Shown here: positions 1 through 11,460 of the stretch, in pieces | How the letters are laid out: each line of letters starts with the position of its first letter | Position numbering within the stretch: the stretch's first letter is position 1 | From: Volutella citrinella | Taxonomy: Eukaryota; Ascomycota; Sordariomycetes; Hypocreales; Nectriaceae | Direction of reading: 5' to 3' | Length of the DNA stretch: 64,000 nt | NCBI GenBank assembly: GCA_034401135.1 | Contig: JAWZSP010000004.1 | Coordinates: 1,240,001 to 1,304,000, forward strand | Made by a program: the position numbers and the translations under genes | The notes under the pieces: generated by a model | Databases searched by the model: none | Told to the model about the DNA's origin: nothing | The model's input: only the letters and a program-made list of their open reading frames with translations

Positions 1-599
1 CACCGCATAGGCCATCAACGCTACAATGAAGCCACTCAGCGCACTGAGAATCCATCCTTGTGCACCATCAAATAGGTTTCGAATGCGACCCCACAAGTCC
101 TTTCGGCTGCGCAGTTCTTTCACACGGTATGAATCGGCTATGGTGTCATGCACCCAGTCGGTGCTTGTGAACTGGTCGTACCAAACTCGTTCATCGGGGA
201 AGATTGTCCCTTTGGATTCTGCCAAGCTCGAGTCCTGTCGGTCCGCGAGGGCTTGGATGAGCCTCTGGCCCCATGAAGGATGCCGGCTGTGATTTCTGGA
301 GGCTATGGGTTCTCAATAACTATTTCTCAATGACAAGGCCGGCTCATTTGAAAGCTCGGAACAGAGGATATCGAGACAGTGGACATACCGGTGTAGCTCT
401 GCTCACGGGAAAATGGTGGCGCATGATGCCTGGACGACGAAGGACCACCAATACGGATCCGGCTCCTAGATGTGGTGAGAAGAGGTGACAGCTCGTCAGG
501 TCCCGCTGCCGATTGACTCCGACCCGCTGAGCTGCGCCGTCGCCGTGTGCGAGGCGACGGCGAGTGTGAGTCCGTCGATTCTCTTGTTGGGTCCGCCAT
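1..599 (-). CDS. CLC-type voltage-gated chloride channel, N-terminal part (partial)
   Basis: Only the 5' end is in the window; the gene continues past position 1. Model: exon 1 599..389 (ATG at 599), intron 388..303 (86 bp, donor GTATGT, acceptor CATAG), exon 2 from 302 to the edge. Exon 1 encodes a Ser/Arg-rich cytosolic tail with an acidic dileucine signal, E36-LSP-L40L41, of the kind used for endosome/vacuole sorting. Exon 2 gives the fungal CLC signature around FTSTDWVHDTIADSYRVK and then the start of the first membrane helix (GWILSALSGFIVALMAYAV). CLC proteins are dimeric chloride channels or chloride/proton exchangers, and intracellular fungal ones (Gef1 type) act in Golgi/vacuole ion balance. 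The subfamily is inferred only from the N-terminus. The divergent neighbour is SAS10, 2 kb away. Confidence 0.85.
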
Positions 600-2675
600 T
601 CCCAGACACGCGGTTGTTTAAAGTCAAGAAAAAGAGTGTTGTGCCTCGCCACAGAGGAGCAGCAATAATACAACAACAAAGGCTGCGGGAATCTTTACGA
701 GAGATGGCGTGGCAGAAACGGCTGCAATGCTGACGCCCGCTGCTTCGCTGATGGAGGGCACCTGGAACGGCTGGTGGTTGCTTGACGGCGCGTCGTTCTT
801 TGTCACCCGTCAATGACGGCAGATGACCGATTTCTGGGGGGCGCAGATGATGGCGGGACCGTCTTTCCGGGGGAGGGTGATTGATGATGTGCAACAGGGC
901 AACGGGGAGTACGCCATGTAGGCTGGAACCGCGCACGTCTGACTCTGCCTGGCCCTGCGCTCGATCTGCCTCGCCACGGTCTCAAGAATTCAAGTACAGA
1001 TGCGCGATGTACTCGCGTGAACAGTGGAGGATGCCGCCACTGGGGAGTTGGCGACAGGGGAGGGACTCGTGACGCAGTGAGGCGCAGGTTCCGACAGCGC
1101 TCTGAGAAGTCTCTTGTGTGTTTGCGCAAGCTCGGTGGTAATGGCCCGAGAACCTTGGAAATCCGAGCCCCACGCGTCACAACGATTCTTTCTTGTCTGG
1201 CGGCCGGCGATGTGGAGAGAGATGGATAATCTCCTGTTTACCGAGACATGAGGACGAAGAAAGGCAGAGCGGGTCGGCTAACGCTCCATAATAATTGAAG
1301 GTCGTGGACTCGTGGCTCTCCCGGATACCGAGTCAAGGCCGCAGGCTCCCTGCCTCCTAGCTTCCACCCTCAGGTGGCAGGAACGAATTTAACGAGGACG
1401 GCACTAGGCAGGCACCTAAACCATTTACCCCATCTGTGGTCAGGACCCTGCGATGACGCCTTAGTGCGGTACCTGACAACACCCCAAAGCCGGCGTGCAT
1501 GAATCCCGTCCATTTGACGGCCTTATCATAGGCACCTAAAAACGACACTGGCACATCACCCCAGGATGTCATCATCGTCCGGCTGTGGCGCGGGCCTCTC
1601 CATTGGTCTCACGTGCCACCTCTATCGAGTCTGGTTGTCGGGCCTCGTCGACTGCTGTTCACCATTCAGAGGTGCACGTCCGGGGCGGGGGCTTGCAGCG
1701 TGGAGGGCGTGCCGCGTGCGAGACACTGAGGCGACAGACGATCAGGTGCCTCTGCTGCTATTGCACAGGCCTAAAACCTGCAAGGTACTGTGTCAAGTGC
1801 ATCAAGTATACCTAGACAAATTGATCCCCACCCATGTTGACACTTGGACAATCGATCCGAGCGAGGTTTCTTCAATTAATCGGGGGATCTGATTATCTAA
1901 CTTAGTTCATACCTACCTAGGTACTAACTTAGTAAATACTGGACTGCGATAAACGCCTTTCGGAGATATTTTTGAGCGTCTGATCGGGCTGTCATCTGAC
2001 TTGTTATACCGTGACGGCGCCTGGCGTCCTTGTGTCAGAATGACAAAGCACCCTGTCCCGCAAGCGAACGTGGTTCATGGTGGGGGATCCACGCACTGGC
2101 AGTACTTCTCCCCGTTAGTGAAGATTCACGAGCGACATTGTCGCTGACGCACTTGCGACGGCGGTGAATATTGCCTGAGTAAAAGCAAGGTAGGTATGTA
2201 TCCATTGATCCGAAGTCGAGAAGTGGTCCCAGTGGAGATTGGAACGAGCGCTTCCCTCGGGATCCTACCATTGCTGGCGCTGAACGCGCTTGCTCCGGCG
2301 GCGTATGGAGAGGCAAGGAGGCCCGGTTTCTCAGTGGTGGGAGCCTTGGAGGCCAATGCCCAATTCACGTCACCTGAGCCCGGGGTATGCAGGGGCTTGG
2401 CTGGGTGAGTGTGAGAACTGGAACAAATACGGAGCTATCATGGTGGGGGTCCACCGTATTCGCCTGGCCTTGTGGCTGGTGGAGCGCCTTGTGGCTCAGC
2501 ACAGGTTCCTTGCCTCGTTATCTTATCAGGCGCTGGAAATTTTCAGAGTACGCTCCACCAAGTGCCCAAAAAAAGTTACCTAGCAAATTCACAGGTCCCC
2601 AGGAACTGGCTGTGCCGGGATTTCACTGCTTCGTTTCTTAAACCATTTACGAACAAGAAACATACCACTCTCGAT
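600..2675. other. Intergenic region, divergent promoters of the CLC gene and SAS10
   Basis: About 2.1 kb between two divergent genes. Several short open frames occur on both strands, but none shows conserved protein features, plausible splice partners or an ATG in a good context. The part next to 2676 should hold the SAS10 promoter and leader. I see no repeat or RNA gene. Confidence 0.5.
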
Positions 2676-4523
2676 ATGGGACGAAAGAGAAAGGCCTCTG
2701 GCCGTAACGCCCAGCCTACAGGCCCCAGGGAAGTCGACCCCGCCGAGGCACGCCTGGCCATCAACACCTACGCGGATGTCGCAGACTCCGAGGACGAATA
2801 CTTGATGAAGCGAGACCAGATTCTCCTCGATGACGAGCCCAATTCGAAGCGGAGGAGAAAGGTTGATGACGATGAGGACCTAGAGCTCTCGGACGAAGAG
2901 GTTCTTGGATATGACGAGGACGACTCAGACGAAGAGGATGAGAAAGAAGCCCCCCCCAAATCCAAACGTGCCGCCAGAAAGGGTGTCCAATCCGACGATG
3001 AGGATGGCCAGGGAGAGGGAGAGGAAGGAGACTCACAATGGTGGGGCTCCTCCAAGTCCGAGTACTACAATGCCGACAACATCGAGACCGAGGCGGATGC
3101 GCTTGAAGAGGAGGCAGAGGCCAAGCGACTGCAGCAAAAGAAGCTATCGAAGATGGCCGAGGAGGATTTCATGTTCGACGGTGATGAGTGGCTAGCAGAA
3201 GAAGCCGGAGGCGACGAAGGCGAGGACACGGTCACCGAGGTGCTCAAGGAGATCGAGATCACTGATGACATGAGCCCTGAGGACCGATACAGTCTTTTGC
3301 AAAGTCGCTATCCGGAGTTTGACCATCTCGTGAAGGAGTTCGAGACACTACAGCCCGAGCTGGCTGAACTGCACGGAAACGCCAAGGACAAATCGGGCAA
3401 GTCTCTCGAGGCCGTCAAGTACTGGGTCTTGGGGTGCTATGTTGCGTCACTCGCCAGCTACTTCGCTATCCTGACGTCTCCAGCCAGGGATGCTGCCAAG
3501 GCGACCAAAACCCTGGATCCCGCAGAACTTCGAGACCACGAGGTGATGCAGACCCTGGTGAGTTGCCGTGAAGCTTGGCACAAGGTCAAGGGTCTGCAGC
3601 CTGCAAGGGGCACCGACGCTGCTCCTTCCTCTGAGTTGGACGATGAGGAGCTCGCTCACCTCGCCTCAGAACTGGCTGCTGAGAAGCCAAAAAAGGCGAA
3701 GAAGATTTCCAAGCAGGACAAGCTCGCCGCTGAGAAGCGAGCCAGGAAGCTGGAGAAGATCAAGGCCGGAGAAGCCGCAGTCGCAGACCTGTATGACCTG
3801 CCCGTCACGGGCATCAAGTCCAAGAAGAAGACCAAGTCCACCCCAGTGGAGAACGCCGACGACAACTCCGACTTTGGCGAAGAGGAGACTCTTGACGCCA
3901 GGACAGCAGCCGATAAGGCCGCCCGCAAGAAGAGTCTCAAGTTCTACACCTCGCAGATCGTGCAGAAGGCCAACCGCCGTGCTGACGCTGGACGAGACGC
4001 GGGAGGTGACATGGATATTCCTCACCGCGAGCGTCTCAGGGACCGGCAGGCCCGTCTCAACGCCGAAGCCGAACGTCGGGGCCAGAAGAATTCCAAGATG
4101 GGTACTGCGCTGGGCGACGACAGCGATGAGGAGGATGCCTCCACGGCCAAGAAGGTGCGCAATGACGAGGACGAGTACTACGACATGGTGGCGAAGAAGT
4201 CCAATCAGAGCAAGGAAGACAAGGCGGCCAAGTACGCAGCGTACGCGGCGGCCAAAAAGGGCGAGCGCGTGGTGGAAAACGAGGAGGTTGCCGAGGACGG
4301 AAAGCGCAAGATTACGTACCAGATCCAGAAGAACAAGGGCCTGGCGCCGAAGCGCAGCAAGGATGTGCGCAACCCCAGAGTCAAGAAGCGCAAGCAGTAC
4401 GAGGCCAAGCAGAAGAAGCTCAAGAGCATGCGGCCGACGTGGCAAGGCGGCGAGCCCAAGGGCGGATACCATGGAGAAACATCCGGTATCAACACGGCCG
4501 TCATCAAGAGCACGAGATTGTAG
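2676..4523 (+). CDS. SAS10: SAS10/UTP3 family U3 snoRNP / SSU processome protein
   Basis: Single-exon gene of 615 residues. The open frame extends upstream to 2472 but only through non-ATG codons; the ATG at 2676 opens the family-typical MGRKRK start. Layout: acidic, nuclear-type N-terminus (1-195) with long Asp/Glu and Lys/Arg runs; a Sas10/Utp3/C1D domain at about 200-285 (SPEDRYSLLQSRYPEF through LASYFAIL); a Lys-rich central region; and the conserved Sas10 C-terminal domain (about 540-615) with KNKGLAPKRSKDVRNPRVKK and MRPTWQGGEPKGGY. In yeast this protein is part of the small-subunit processome that cleaves pre-18S rRNA in the nucleolus and was also linked to silencing. Nothing is missing. 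Known function comes from the family; the domain match is seen directly. Confidence 0.95.
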   Translation: MGRKRKASGRNAQPTGPREVDPAEARLAINTYADVADSEDEYLMKRDQILLDDEPNSKRRRKVDDDEDLELSDEEVLGYDEDDSDEEDEKEAPPKSKRAARKGVQSDDEDGQGEGEEGDSQWWGSSKSEYYNADNIETEADALEEEAEAKRLQQKKLSKMAEEDFMFDGDEWLAEEAGGDEGEDTVTEVLKEIEITDDMSPEDRYSLLQSRYPEFDHLVKEFETLQPELAELHGNAKDKSGKSLEAVKYWVLGCYVASLASYFAILTSPARDAAKATKTLDPAELRDHEVMQTLVSCREAWHKVKGLQPARGTDAAPSSELDDEELAHLASELAAEKPKKAKKISKQDKLAAEKRARKLEKIKAGEAAVADLYDLPVTGIKSKKKTKSTPVENADDNSDFGEEETLDARTAADKAARKKSLKFYTSQIVQKANRRADAGRDAGGDMDIPHRERLRDRQARLNAEAERRGQKNSKMGTALGDDSDEEDASTAKKVRNDEDEYYDMVAKKSNQSKEDKAAKYAAYAAAKKGERVVENEEVAEDGKRKITYQIQKNKGLAPKRSKDVRNPRVKKRKQYEAKQKKLKSMRPTWQGGEPKGGYHGETSGINTAVIKSTRL

Positions 4524-5488
4524 GCGTAATAGGCAATGGGCATATCCTAGGGAGTTTGAAAATACATGTGTTTGGGAATGGAATATTATTGATGTTGTTG
4601 TAACCCTTGTATGATGTGTCTGGAGGATACAAACCACACAATATGGCTGTGCTCACTACCACGGTGAAACGGCCTCCTCCTGATTCTATCCGAAGGCGCT
4701 CTAATAAGAGGTTGAATCCGCTGATGCGGGGTGGTTTATGGCCATTCTTGTTGCACATGGAGTCGAACAATGAGCGGGATGAGAAGGCGTGCGCCAGAAG
4801 AAGCGAATCGGGAGATTTCTTTTGTAGCGCGGAGGCGGCCCCGCACGGTTGCGGCTGAAGCCTAAGTTGTCAATCTGGAGCACAATGGAACTCTAAACAC
4901 CAATAAGCAAGTGCCATACCAAGGAGAGGAATTGAGGAGTGTTGTGGCGGTAAACAACCCTTGGTTGGAGCCACTCCTGCGATTGCTAGTGGAAGGGGGC
5001 TGGTGTTCTAACTGGTATTGAGGGCTTTGAAGCGAGCTTATTAGCATTGTTCTGCTATGGGTGTTGAAAGAGGAAGAGGTACTAAGTTAGTAGCCCGAGG
5101 TTAATGTGGCCATGCCACCAGGATCCTACCAGACACACAGCGCCATGAGACAGCTCTCACCAGGAACCCCAATTCCGCACTTGACACAGATACGGAAATG
5201 GTTGCGCCGTATGCGTACTTTGCAACGATTACCCCCCCTGTTCTCGAACCATTGGGGGAGATACCCCTCATTCTCAGGTGGTGCCACCTGCTGAAATGGG
5301 ACACACACGGTGCATATGCAGGAGTCGATATCTGTAATTGGTTCGCTTTGCAGCAGCAGCGCAGGACGTTGCGGTTTAAAATTGTCGATGTGCCGCATGT
5401 CAAGAGGCGTGACGAACACCAACCTGCCATCCCCCGAACACCCCAAAACCGTAGCCCGATTTCGACCGTAGCAGCATTGCCGTCAAAG
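4524..5488. other. Intergenic region between SAS10 and the methyltransferase
   Basis: About 1 kb holding the SAS10 3' end and the promoter and leader of the methyltransferase gene. Short frames on both strands are unremarkable, and no repeat or RNA gene is visible. Confidence 0.5.
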
Positions 5489-6918
5489 ATGGACCCGAAC
5501 AATACAGGCCCGGCTGTTGCCGCCGACGAAGAGGAGGTGGTGGGTTGTGCTTATGCCCCGACGCTGCGCAAAGAGCCGTGTCGCGCTGACCGTTGTATTT
5601 GTGCAGTTTGACGATCAGGACTCTTCCCTGGGAACTGTACGCACACGCCCCGCCCGTGCTTGTCTGTCCTTGGCTGACAATAATCTGTTGGTGCCGCATG
5701 CAGGACGCTGGCTCGTCAACCCAGAGCATCTCGAGCTCCATCTTGGACTATCGCCACGAGAATGGCCGCACCTACCACCGCTACAAGGATGGAAGTGAGT
5801 GTCACTGCCTTTGCTACCCTGCTCGTGTTGTGGTTGCCGAAAGCTTACAATTGAACAGAATACAACTTCCCCAATGATGAGCAGGAAAATGAGCGACTGG
5901 ATCTCCAGCACAACATGTGGCTTCTGACCTTTGACAACAAGCTGGGACTGGCCCCGCCGAACCACCCGGATTCCAAAGTCAAGCATGTCCTTGATGTCGG
6001 CACAGGCACCGGAATCTGGGCCATTGACTTTGCTGACGAGCACCCCGAGGCAAAGGTAAAACAACGTAGCCACCTTCTGATGTGATGAGGTTTCTGACTG
6101 TAGCCAAGGTCGTTGGTGCAGATCTGTCGCCAATTCAGCCGAACTTGTGAGTGGTACATTCCGTAATGAGGGCATTGGAAAACAGAAGTGAAAGAAGAAA
6201 TCTAACATGAGTAGCGTCCCAACGAACGTTCAGTTCCTTGTTGACGATATTGAAGAGGAATGGGCTTACTCTGAGCCCTTTGACTATATCCACAGCAGAG
6301 TCATGAACTTTAGCATTGCCAATTGGCAAGTCTTTATTGAACGGGCTTTCAAGTAGGTACAGGGCGTACTCCAGGAGGGCCTGGCTGCTGACCAGAACAG
6401 GAACCTTGCCCCCGGCGGATATCTCGAGATCCAGGAGGTCAGCATGACTGCAGGCTGTGACGACGATACTCTAACCAAGGACCACGAGCTCACCAAGTGG
6501 TGCGATCTTCTAAACGAAGCCTTTGTCAAGCTAGGACACGCCGCCAAGGAGTTTGCAGAGATCAAGAAGATGATGGAGGATGCAGGATTCACCGACATTG
6601 TTGCTGTGCGCGAGAAATGGCCGGCCAACCCTTGGGCCAGGGAGAAGAAGTATAAGAATATTGGAATCTGGAACAAGGAGAACATGGGAGTTGCCCTCGA
6701 AGGCATCACCATGGCGCCCTTCACCCGAGCCCTTGGCTGGTCCAGCGAGGAGGTCACGGTGTTCTTGTCCAAGGTCCGAAAGCAGATGGCCGACACCAAC
6801 ATCCATGTCTACTCGCCAGTGTAAGTTGACCTACGGGTGGAAATCCCATCATTTGTCCTGCCTTGCTAACGGTAGCAGTTTCGTCATCTATGGAAGAAAG
6901 CCCGAGGCGGCTGAGTAG
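5489..6918 (+). CDS. SAM-dependent methyltransferase, LaeA-like/TAM type
   Basis: Eight-exon model giving 333 residues: 5489..5536, 5607..5636, 5704..5794, 5859..6055, 6109..6146, 6215..6352, 6401..6820, 6879..6918; total 1002 nt. The N-terminus is the acidic, Ser-rich tail typical of this fungal family (STQSISSSILDYRHENG, RTYHRY), followed by LDLQHNMWLL. Motif I for SAM binding is LDVGTGTGIWAIDFADEHP, followed by VVGADLSPIQPN, the post-I acidic strand FLVDDIEEEW and LAPGGYLEIQEV. The family includes the secondary-metabolism regulator LaeA and many enzymes of unknown substrate; the substrate here cannot be told. There is no biosynthetic cluster next to it. Exons 2 (30 nt) and 5 (38 nt) are micro-exons that automated callers may drop. 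The first donor could be 5537 or 5540 (one extra Val). Confidence 0.85.
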
Positions 6919-7703
6919 TTCAACAACAGCATTGGAAATCTATGAGGAGGGTGTGTGATCGTATTGGACAGGAAACGTCACCATCCATGAACATGTCTAT
7001 CTTACTCTGTATATAGTTGGCTAGTAGTGCTTAAGCTCCTGTGGTGGCCGGTCGCGGGGAGGCGTGATGGTTTCTACCCTAAGTGAAGAAGCCACCACAT
7101 CAACTGCGTGCTCGGCTGAAATTAACATTGAGCTACCCAAGCGAAGATCATCGCACAATTACGAAGCCCGAGGTTAATTGACCATGGGCAAGCTTGTCGC
7201 CTATCGGATAATAATTTCCTGCAATTATAGCTACGAATCTACCCTAATGCCAGTCATCACTACATGGGTATTGGATGATGATTCTGCACAGCGAACAACC
7301 CCTGGGTGCGGCGGCTGGGAATATCACCCTGTAAACTTTCCTCGATTTTTAGAAGATTCCTATTGTTTTGGTATATCGATTCTTTGTTGACACAATAGTC
7401 GACAAGGTGGAGATCAGGTACTACTCAAAAGCGGGTTGACGTTCCAGGTACCAAGGAGCCCCGCCATAGTGCATGATTGGCTGAGGAGTTGACATCCCAC
7501 GTTGCTTGATCCTGCTGTATTGCACACCTAAGGTTTTACACGACATCTTCCTCACCCTCACGACTCACCAGCTCCCAAGCCGGGCGGCAACCCTCTACCA
7601 GACCAGGGTGCATTGCGCTTCGGTCCATGATTTAGCAACGCAGCACCACACCTAGTCTGGTCCGACGAGCTGAGCGCGCCCGAGGCCGCCATCTGTCAAC
7701 ATC
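6919..7703. other. Intergenic region between the methyltransferase and COG1
   Basis: About 0.8 kb with the methyltransferase 3' end and the COG1 promoter. No coding, RNA or repeat feature can be supported. Confidence 0.5.
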
Positions 7704-10178
7704 ATGGCCAACAACGACTCCACGACCTACTCCTCGGCCGCCGAGGTCTTCTCTGCCACCCATACGCTGCCGCAGATCCGAGCGATACACAAGAATATCC
7801 ATGTGCAGGTAGAGGAAAAGGCGGCGCGCCTGCGGACGCAAGTCGGCAGCTCCTACCGCGACCTGCTCGGCACCGCAGATACCATCGTCGAGATGCGTGG
7901 TGACAACGACGTCGTCCAGGAGCTGCTGGGCAAGCTGGGCAGCCGCTGTGGGAGGGGCATAATTGGCGCAAAAGCGACAGGCCTGTCAAAGTTTGTCGGC
8001 GCCCAGGAGAGGACGGCCTCTGGGGTGGCTGCCAGGCTGAGACTGCTCGATGCAGCCCTCCTCCTTGTTGGCCGTATCCTCAAGGGCGGGGGCGGCTTGG
8101 GCGACAAGGCCACAAAAGGAGACCGTCTTTTGCTGTCGACAAAAGTTATCGTTCTGGCCCGTCTCCTGATCAGCAGCCTTTCAGAAGAAGCAAAGGACCC
8201 CAGCAGCCGCCGCGCTGTCGAGACCGCCAGGGTCACCTACCGTTCGTTGCGCGACCGACTATCAGCGAATGTGGACCGGGTCTTCGAGAATGTCGGGGAT
8301 AGCGTTCAGCGAGAGGATGTTTTAAAGGCTCTCTGTGCTTACAGCCTGGCAACTAGCAAGGGAGCCAAGGATGTGATCTGGCATTTCCTTAAAGTCAGGG
8401 GAGAAGCCATGGGGCTGGCGTTTGAAGTCGAGGAGAGCGAGCGAAAACGGAGCACCAAGGACGTCATTCACAGTTTGAGGCTCTTTACCAACACACTGCT
8501 CGATGTTCAAGCATTGGTCCCGGGACAGCTCTCATTGTCCCTATCCAAACTGAAGACCCGACCTCTCCTCGATGACGAATCCCTCAAGAAACTGGAGGGC
8601 TTGCGGCTCGATATTTACCGACGGTGGTGCGGCGAAGACATACAATATTTCACGCCCTTCATTCGTCACGACGACTTGGACGGCCAAGCTGCTCGCGGAA
8701 TGCTGAGCAGTTGGCTAAAGGAGAAGTCTGAGGTTCTCTTGACTGGGCTCAAGAAGACGCTCGAACAGATGACCGAATTCAAGCTCGTCATGGAGCTTCG
8801 GACGGATGTTTTGCAACTTTGGATCAGGGACGGCGGAAAAGCACGAGGCATCGACCCATCTGAGATGCAGGATGACCTTCGTGACGCCATCAATGCGCGC
8901 ATGCTCGCCGTGCTCGACGCCAAGGTCAGCAAGCTCCGCCTTGTTGGTTCGCAAATAGCTTCCACTCTGGGGACGTGGAAGGACGGCATCACCGATGAGA
9001 CCACTAGCCTCTGGAACGAAGAGGGATACGATGCGGCGCTTGAGGGCGGCGCTGCACCTTTTGTTCAGGAAGTCGTGTCCCGGCTCTACGGGCGCAACGA
9101 CGCTGTTTCCAAGGCAGTCAATGGCTACAAGTCATGGTACCACGTTATAGATGACGTGATGGAGGTGGTCGAGTCGCTGCGCAAGCAACGTTGGGACAAC
9201 GACTTTGACGAGGTGGAGGACGAAGAGACGATCGAAGAGAGACAACAGCTGTTGAGCAAGGACGATCCCCGGACCTTGCAGGAGCGTCTGGATATTGCGC
9301 TGGTCAAATCTTTCCAGGATCTCGAGGAGCAGATCCAAAAACTATGGGAAGAGAGAGAGCCGACGGCTCGGGGAACCGTGGCTATGTACTTCCTCCGCGT
9401 CATCAGGGATATCCGCCGACAACTGCCTGACCGACCGGCCATCAAAGCCTTTGGCCTTCCCATCGTCGCTTCACTTCACAGCAAGATGGCAATCTCCACA
9501 TCCACTTCGGCCCTCGACCAGTTCAAGCAGTCGGTCATTGTCGAGCGGGACGTCCTCGGCCGCCCGCTGTGGGAAGGCGAACCAGCTCTGCCGAACCAAC
9601 CGTCCCCCGAGGTCTTCCAGTTTCTGCGCACGCTTTCTCAAGAAATGGGCGACGCCGGTGTTGATCTATGGACAGCGGCGGCCGTCAAGGTTATAAAGCA
9701 ACACCTGGCGAAGCAAATGTGCGAAATCTGGAGCGAAGCGTTGAAGACGGGTGAACCAGAGAAGGCGGCTGATGCGAATAAGGATGCGACCAAGAAGGAA
9801 ATCTCTGAGAAGGCAAAGAAGAAGCAGAAGAACAAGGTCGCTGAGAAAGAAGAAGAGCATGAGGATGAGAGCGACAAGAAGGCGGAGGAGGATCCCGAAA
9901 ACAAGACGACGCAAGGTGAGGTCAACGGCACAGCGCAGGAGGGAGGCCTCACTGAACAGCAGAGGTTGGACCTTTACACCCAATGGGTCTTCGACGTGGC
10001 CTATCTACACCGATGCATTGGCAATGGGTCGGACGAGGCCGGGGAGGGTCTCAAACAACTCGGGGATGAGCTGTACAAGCGCTCGAAGGTGGAAGACGCC
10101 TCTGGCCAACAGCGCATCGCCAAGCAGGCCAACGATTACTGGCAGAGGACGAGCCTTTTGTTTGGGCTGCTGGCGTAG
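7704..10178 (+). CDS. COG1: Conserved oligomeric Golgi complex subunit 1
   Basis: Uninterrupted 824-residue frame from the ATG at 7704. The N-terminus carries the Vps51/COG1 helical region: SAAEVFSATHTLPQIRAIHK, then VEEKAARLRTQVGSSYRDLL and TADTIVEM (about residues 10-65). The rest is predicted helical, as expected for a CATCHR-family tether, with DNDFDEVEDEETIEERQQLL near residue 500. COG1 belongs to lobe A of the eight-subunit COG complex, which tethers retrograde vesicles at the Golgi and keeps glycosylation enzymes in place. Residues about 683-748 are a Lys/Glu-rich low-complexity insert ahead of the conserved C-terminal helix bundle. Its length is close to that of other filamentous fungi and no intron is needed. 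Confidence 0.93.
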   Translation: MANNDSTTYSSAAEVFSATHTLPQIRAIHKNIHVQVEEKAARLRTQVGSSYRDLLGTADTIVEMRGDNDVVQELLGKLGSRCGRGIIGAKATGLSKFVGAQERTASGVAARLRLLDAALLLVGRILKGGGGLGDKATKGDRLLLSTKVIVLARLLISSLSEEAKDPSSRRAVETARVTYRSLRDRLSANVDRVFENVGDSVQREDVLKALCAYSLATSKGAKDVIWHFLKVRGEAMGLAFEVEESERKRSTKDVIHSLRLFTNTLLDVQALVPGQLSLSLSKLKTRPLLDDESLKKLEGLRLDIYRRWCGEDIQYFTPFIRHDDLDGQAARGMLSSWLKEKSEVLLTGLKKTLEQMTEFKLVMELRTDVLQLWIRDGGKARGIDPSEMQDDLRDAINARMLAVLDAKVSKLRLVGSQIASTLGTWKDGITDETTSLWNEEGYDAALEGGAAPFVQEVVSRLYGRNDAVSKAVNGYKSWYHVIDDVMEVVESLRKQRWDNDFDEVEDEETIEERQQLLSKDDPRTLQERLDIALVKSFQDLEEQIQKLWEEREPTARGTVAMYFLRVIRDIRRQLPDRPAIKAFGLPIVASLHSKMAISTSTSALDQFKQSVIVERDVLGRPLWEGEPALPNQPSPEVFQFLRTLSQEMGDAGVDLWTAAAVKVIKQHLAKQMCEIWSEALKTGEPEKAADANKDATKKEISEKAKKKQKNKVAEKEEEHEDESDKKAEEDPENKTTQGEVNGTAQEGGLTEQQRLDLYTQWVFDVAYLHRCIGNGSDEAGEGLKQLGDELYKRSKVEDASGQQRIAKQANDYWQRTSLLFGLLA

Positions 10179-11460
10179 GTGCACGGTAGACATAGACGAC
10201 AAAATTACTAGTAATTCAAGAGCGTGTTGGATCCATCAGATGCTGAAAATTCTACATTCGCGTGGGACGTGTTCTATGTGGCGTACACCAAGATTCACAT
10301 GGTACATGAACCAAGCCAATGCCGTCTGGCTGACGAGCCCTCCAACTGAAGAAAAAAATTAAAAAATTGCAACGAAATCAATCCTCTTCCTCACACCCAA
10401 GGCAAGCCTCAGTCTGCAACGAAAAGAAAAAAGAACACGCCTGTCAGACGTCCATCAACACCCACCCCGAAAGCGCGCTCGAGAGCAGACCGCGAACGGG
10501 GTCGAGATCATCAAGAGGAAAAAACACTCTCTATACAGCAGCCGCACAAGACGACGCCGCCATCCTTGCGGACAGTGCGAGAGGACCAAGGGTATTCACT
10601 CTAGGGTGTCGAGGATATACACTCATCAACCAGGGTGGGATCTGTGGCTCTTTTGAAGAACCAAGAGAAGGTCGAATACTATAGAAATGATTCTCCTGCA
10701 GGCGCGGGTTAGCAAAGACCGATTCAAGAGGCGTGGGCGCGCGGGATCTGGGCGCGTTGGCACCCAGGTAGGGGCAGACATACTGAAGTATTGTCGACGT
10801 GAAGAAGAAAGAAAAAAAAAGTGAAAGGGAGGAAGAGTCTGCTGTGTTTTATACTGCCCAAAGTGGGTCCCCAGATCACCACCTTTTTCTGCCGGGTCTT
10901 CTAATCACCTGGGGCTGGTGTGCAGATTCTTCGGGTGCCCAGCAACGAAATTGGAAGAAAAAAATGAAGAAAATTTTCCTGACCGTGCGAGAAGAAAAGG
11001 GGAGGCTGGGGAGCCATTGTTTGGGTCATACTTGATTTCTTCATTGCAGCTTGCTTTGATGTGATTAGATGTCAGTGAGCTCCTGGCGCAGCCCCTACAT
11101 CTCAGTCCTTTTCGAGTACATGGGATTCGCCAACGTTTAAATACAGCTGGCACTTTAGGTATTAGTCAAGGTTTTACTATACATCCGTTCTTATGTCCCG
11201 GTAGATGCACTCCAAATCAACAACACAGCACTATGCAGAGCCACCATTGACTAGTCTGAGAACCTCGTGGCGAATACTGAAAGATGAACTGTACTATCCA
11301 GTGAGTGCTCGTGAGACGAGTAAGAACAGGCTATTGCTCTCCATCAGCGAACAATTGCTCCGAAAACATTACAGTAGGAAGCATATCTAGGCAGCACTCT
11401 CCTCCGTAGAAGTAGTCCCTCGCTAAACCAGTCGGCTTGGTAGATTCTTGAGGTTGGTGC
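10179..11460. other. Intergenic region between COG1 and the NLR-like locus
   Basis: About 1.3 kb between two convergent loci. It contains A-rich tracts near 10350-10380, 10430 and 10800, and short frames without recognisable products. I see no gene. Confidence 0.45.

Noticed and set aside
2472..2675. 68-residue N-terminal extension of SAS10
   Set aside because: Has no ATG, is not conserved, and lies ahead of the family-typical MGRKRK start.
3568..4614. 348-codon plus-strand frame overlapping SAS10
   Set aside because: Shifted frame within SAS10, extremely Arg/Ser/Pro-rich; the SAS10 frame has clear family motifs.
3666..4637. 323-codon open frame on the minus strand
   Set aside because: Lies antisense to SAS10; Leu-rich translation is a by-product of the Lys/Glu-rich codons on the sense strand.
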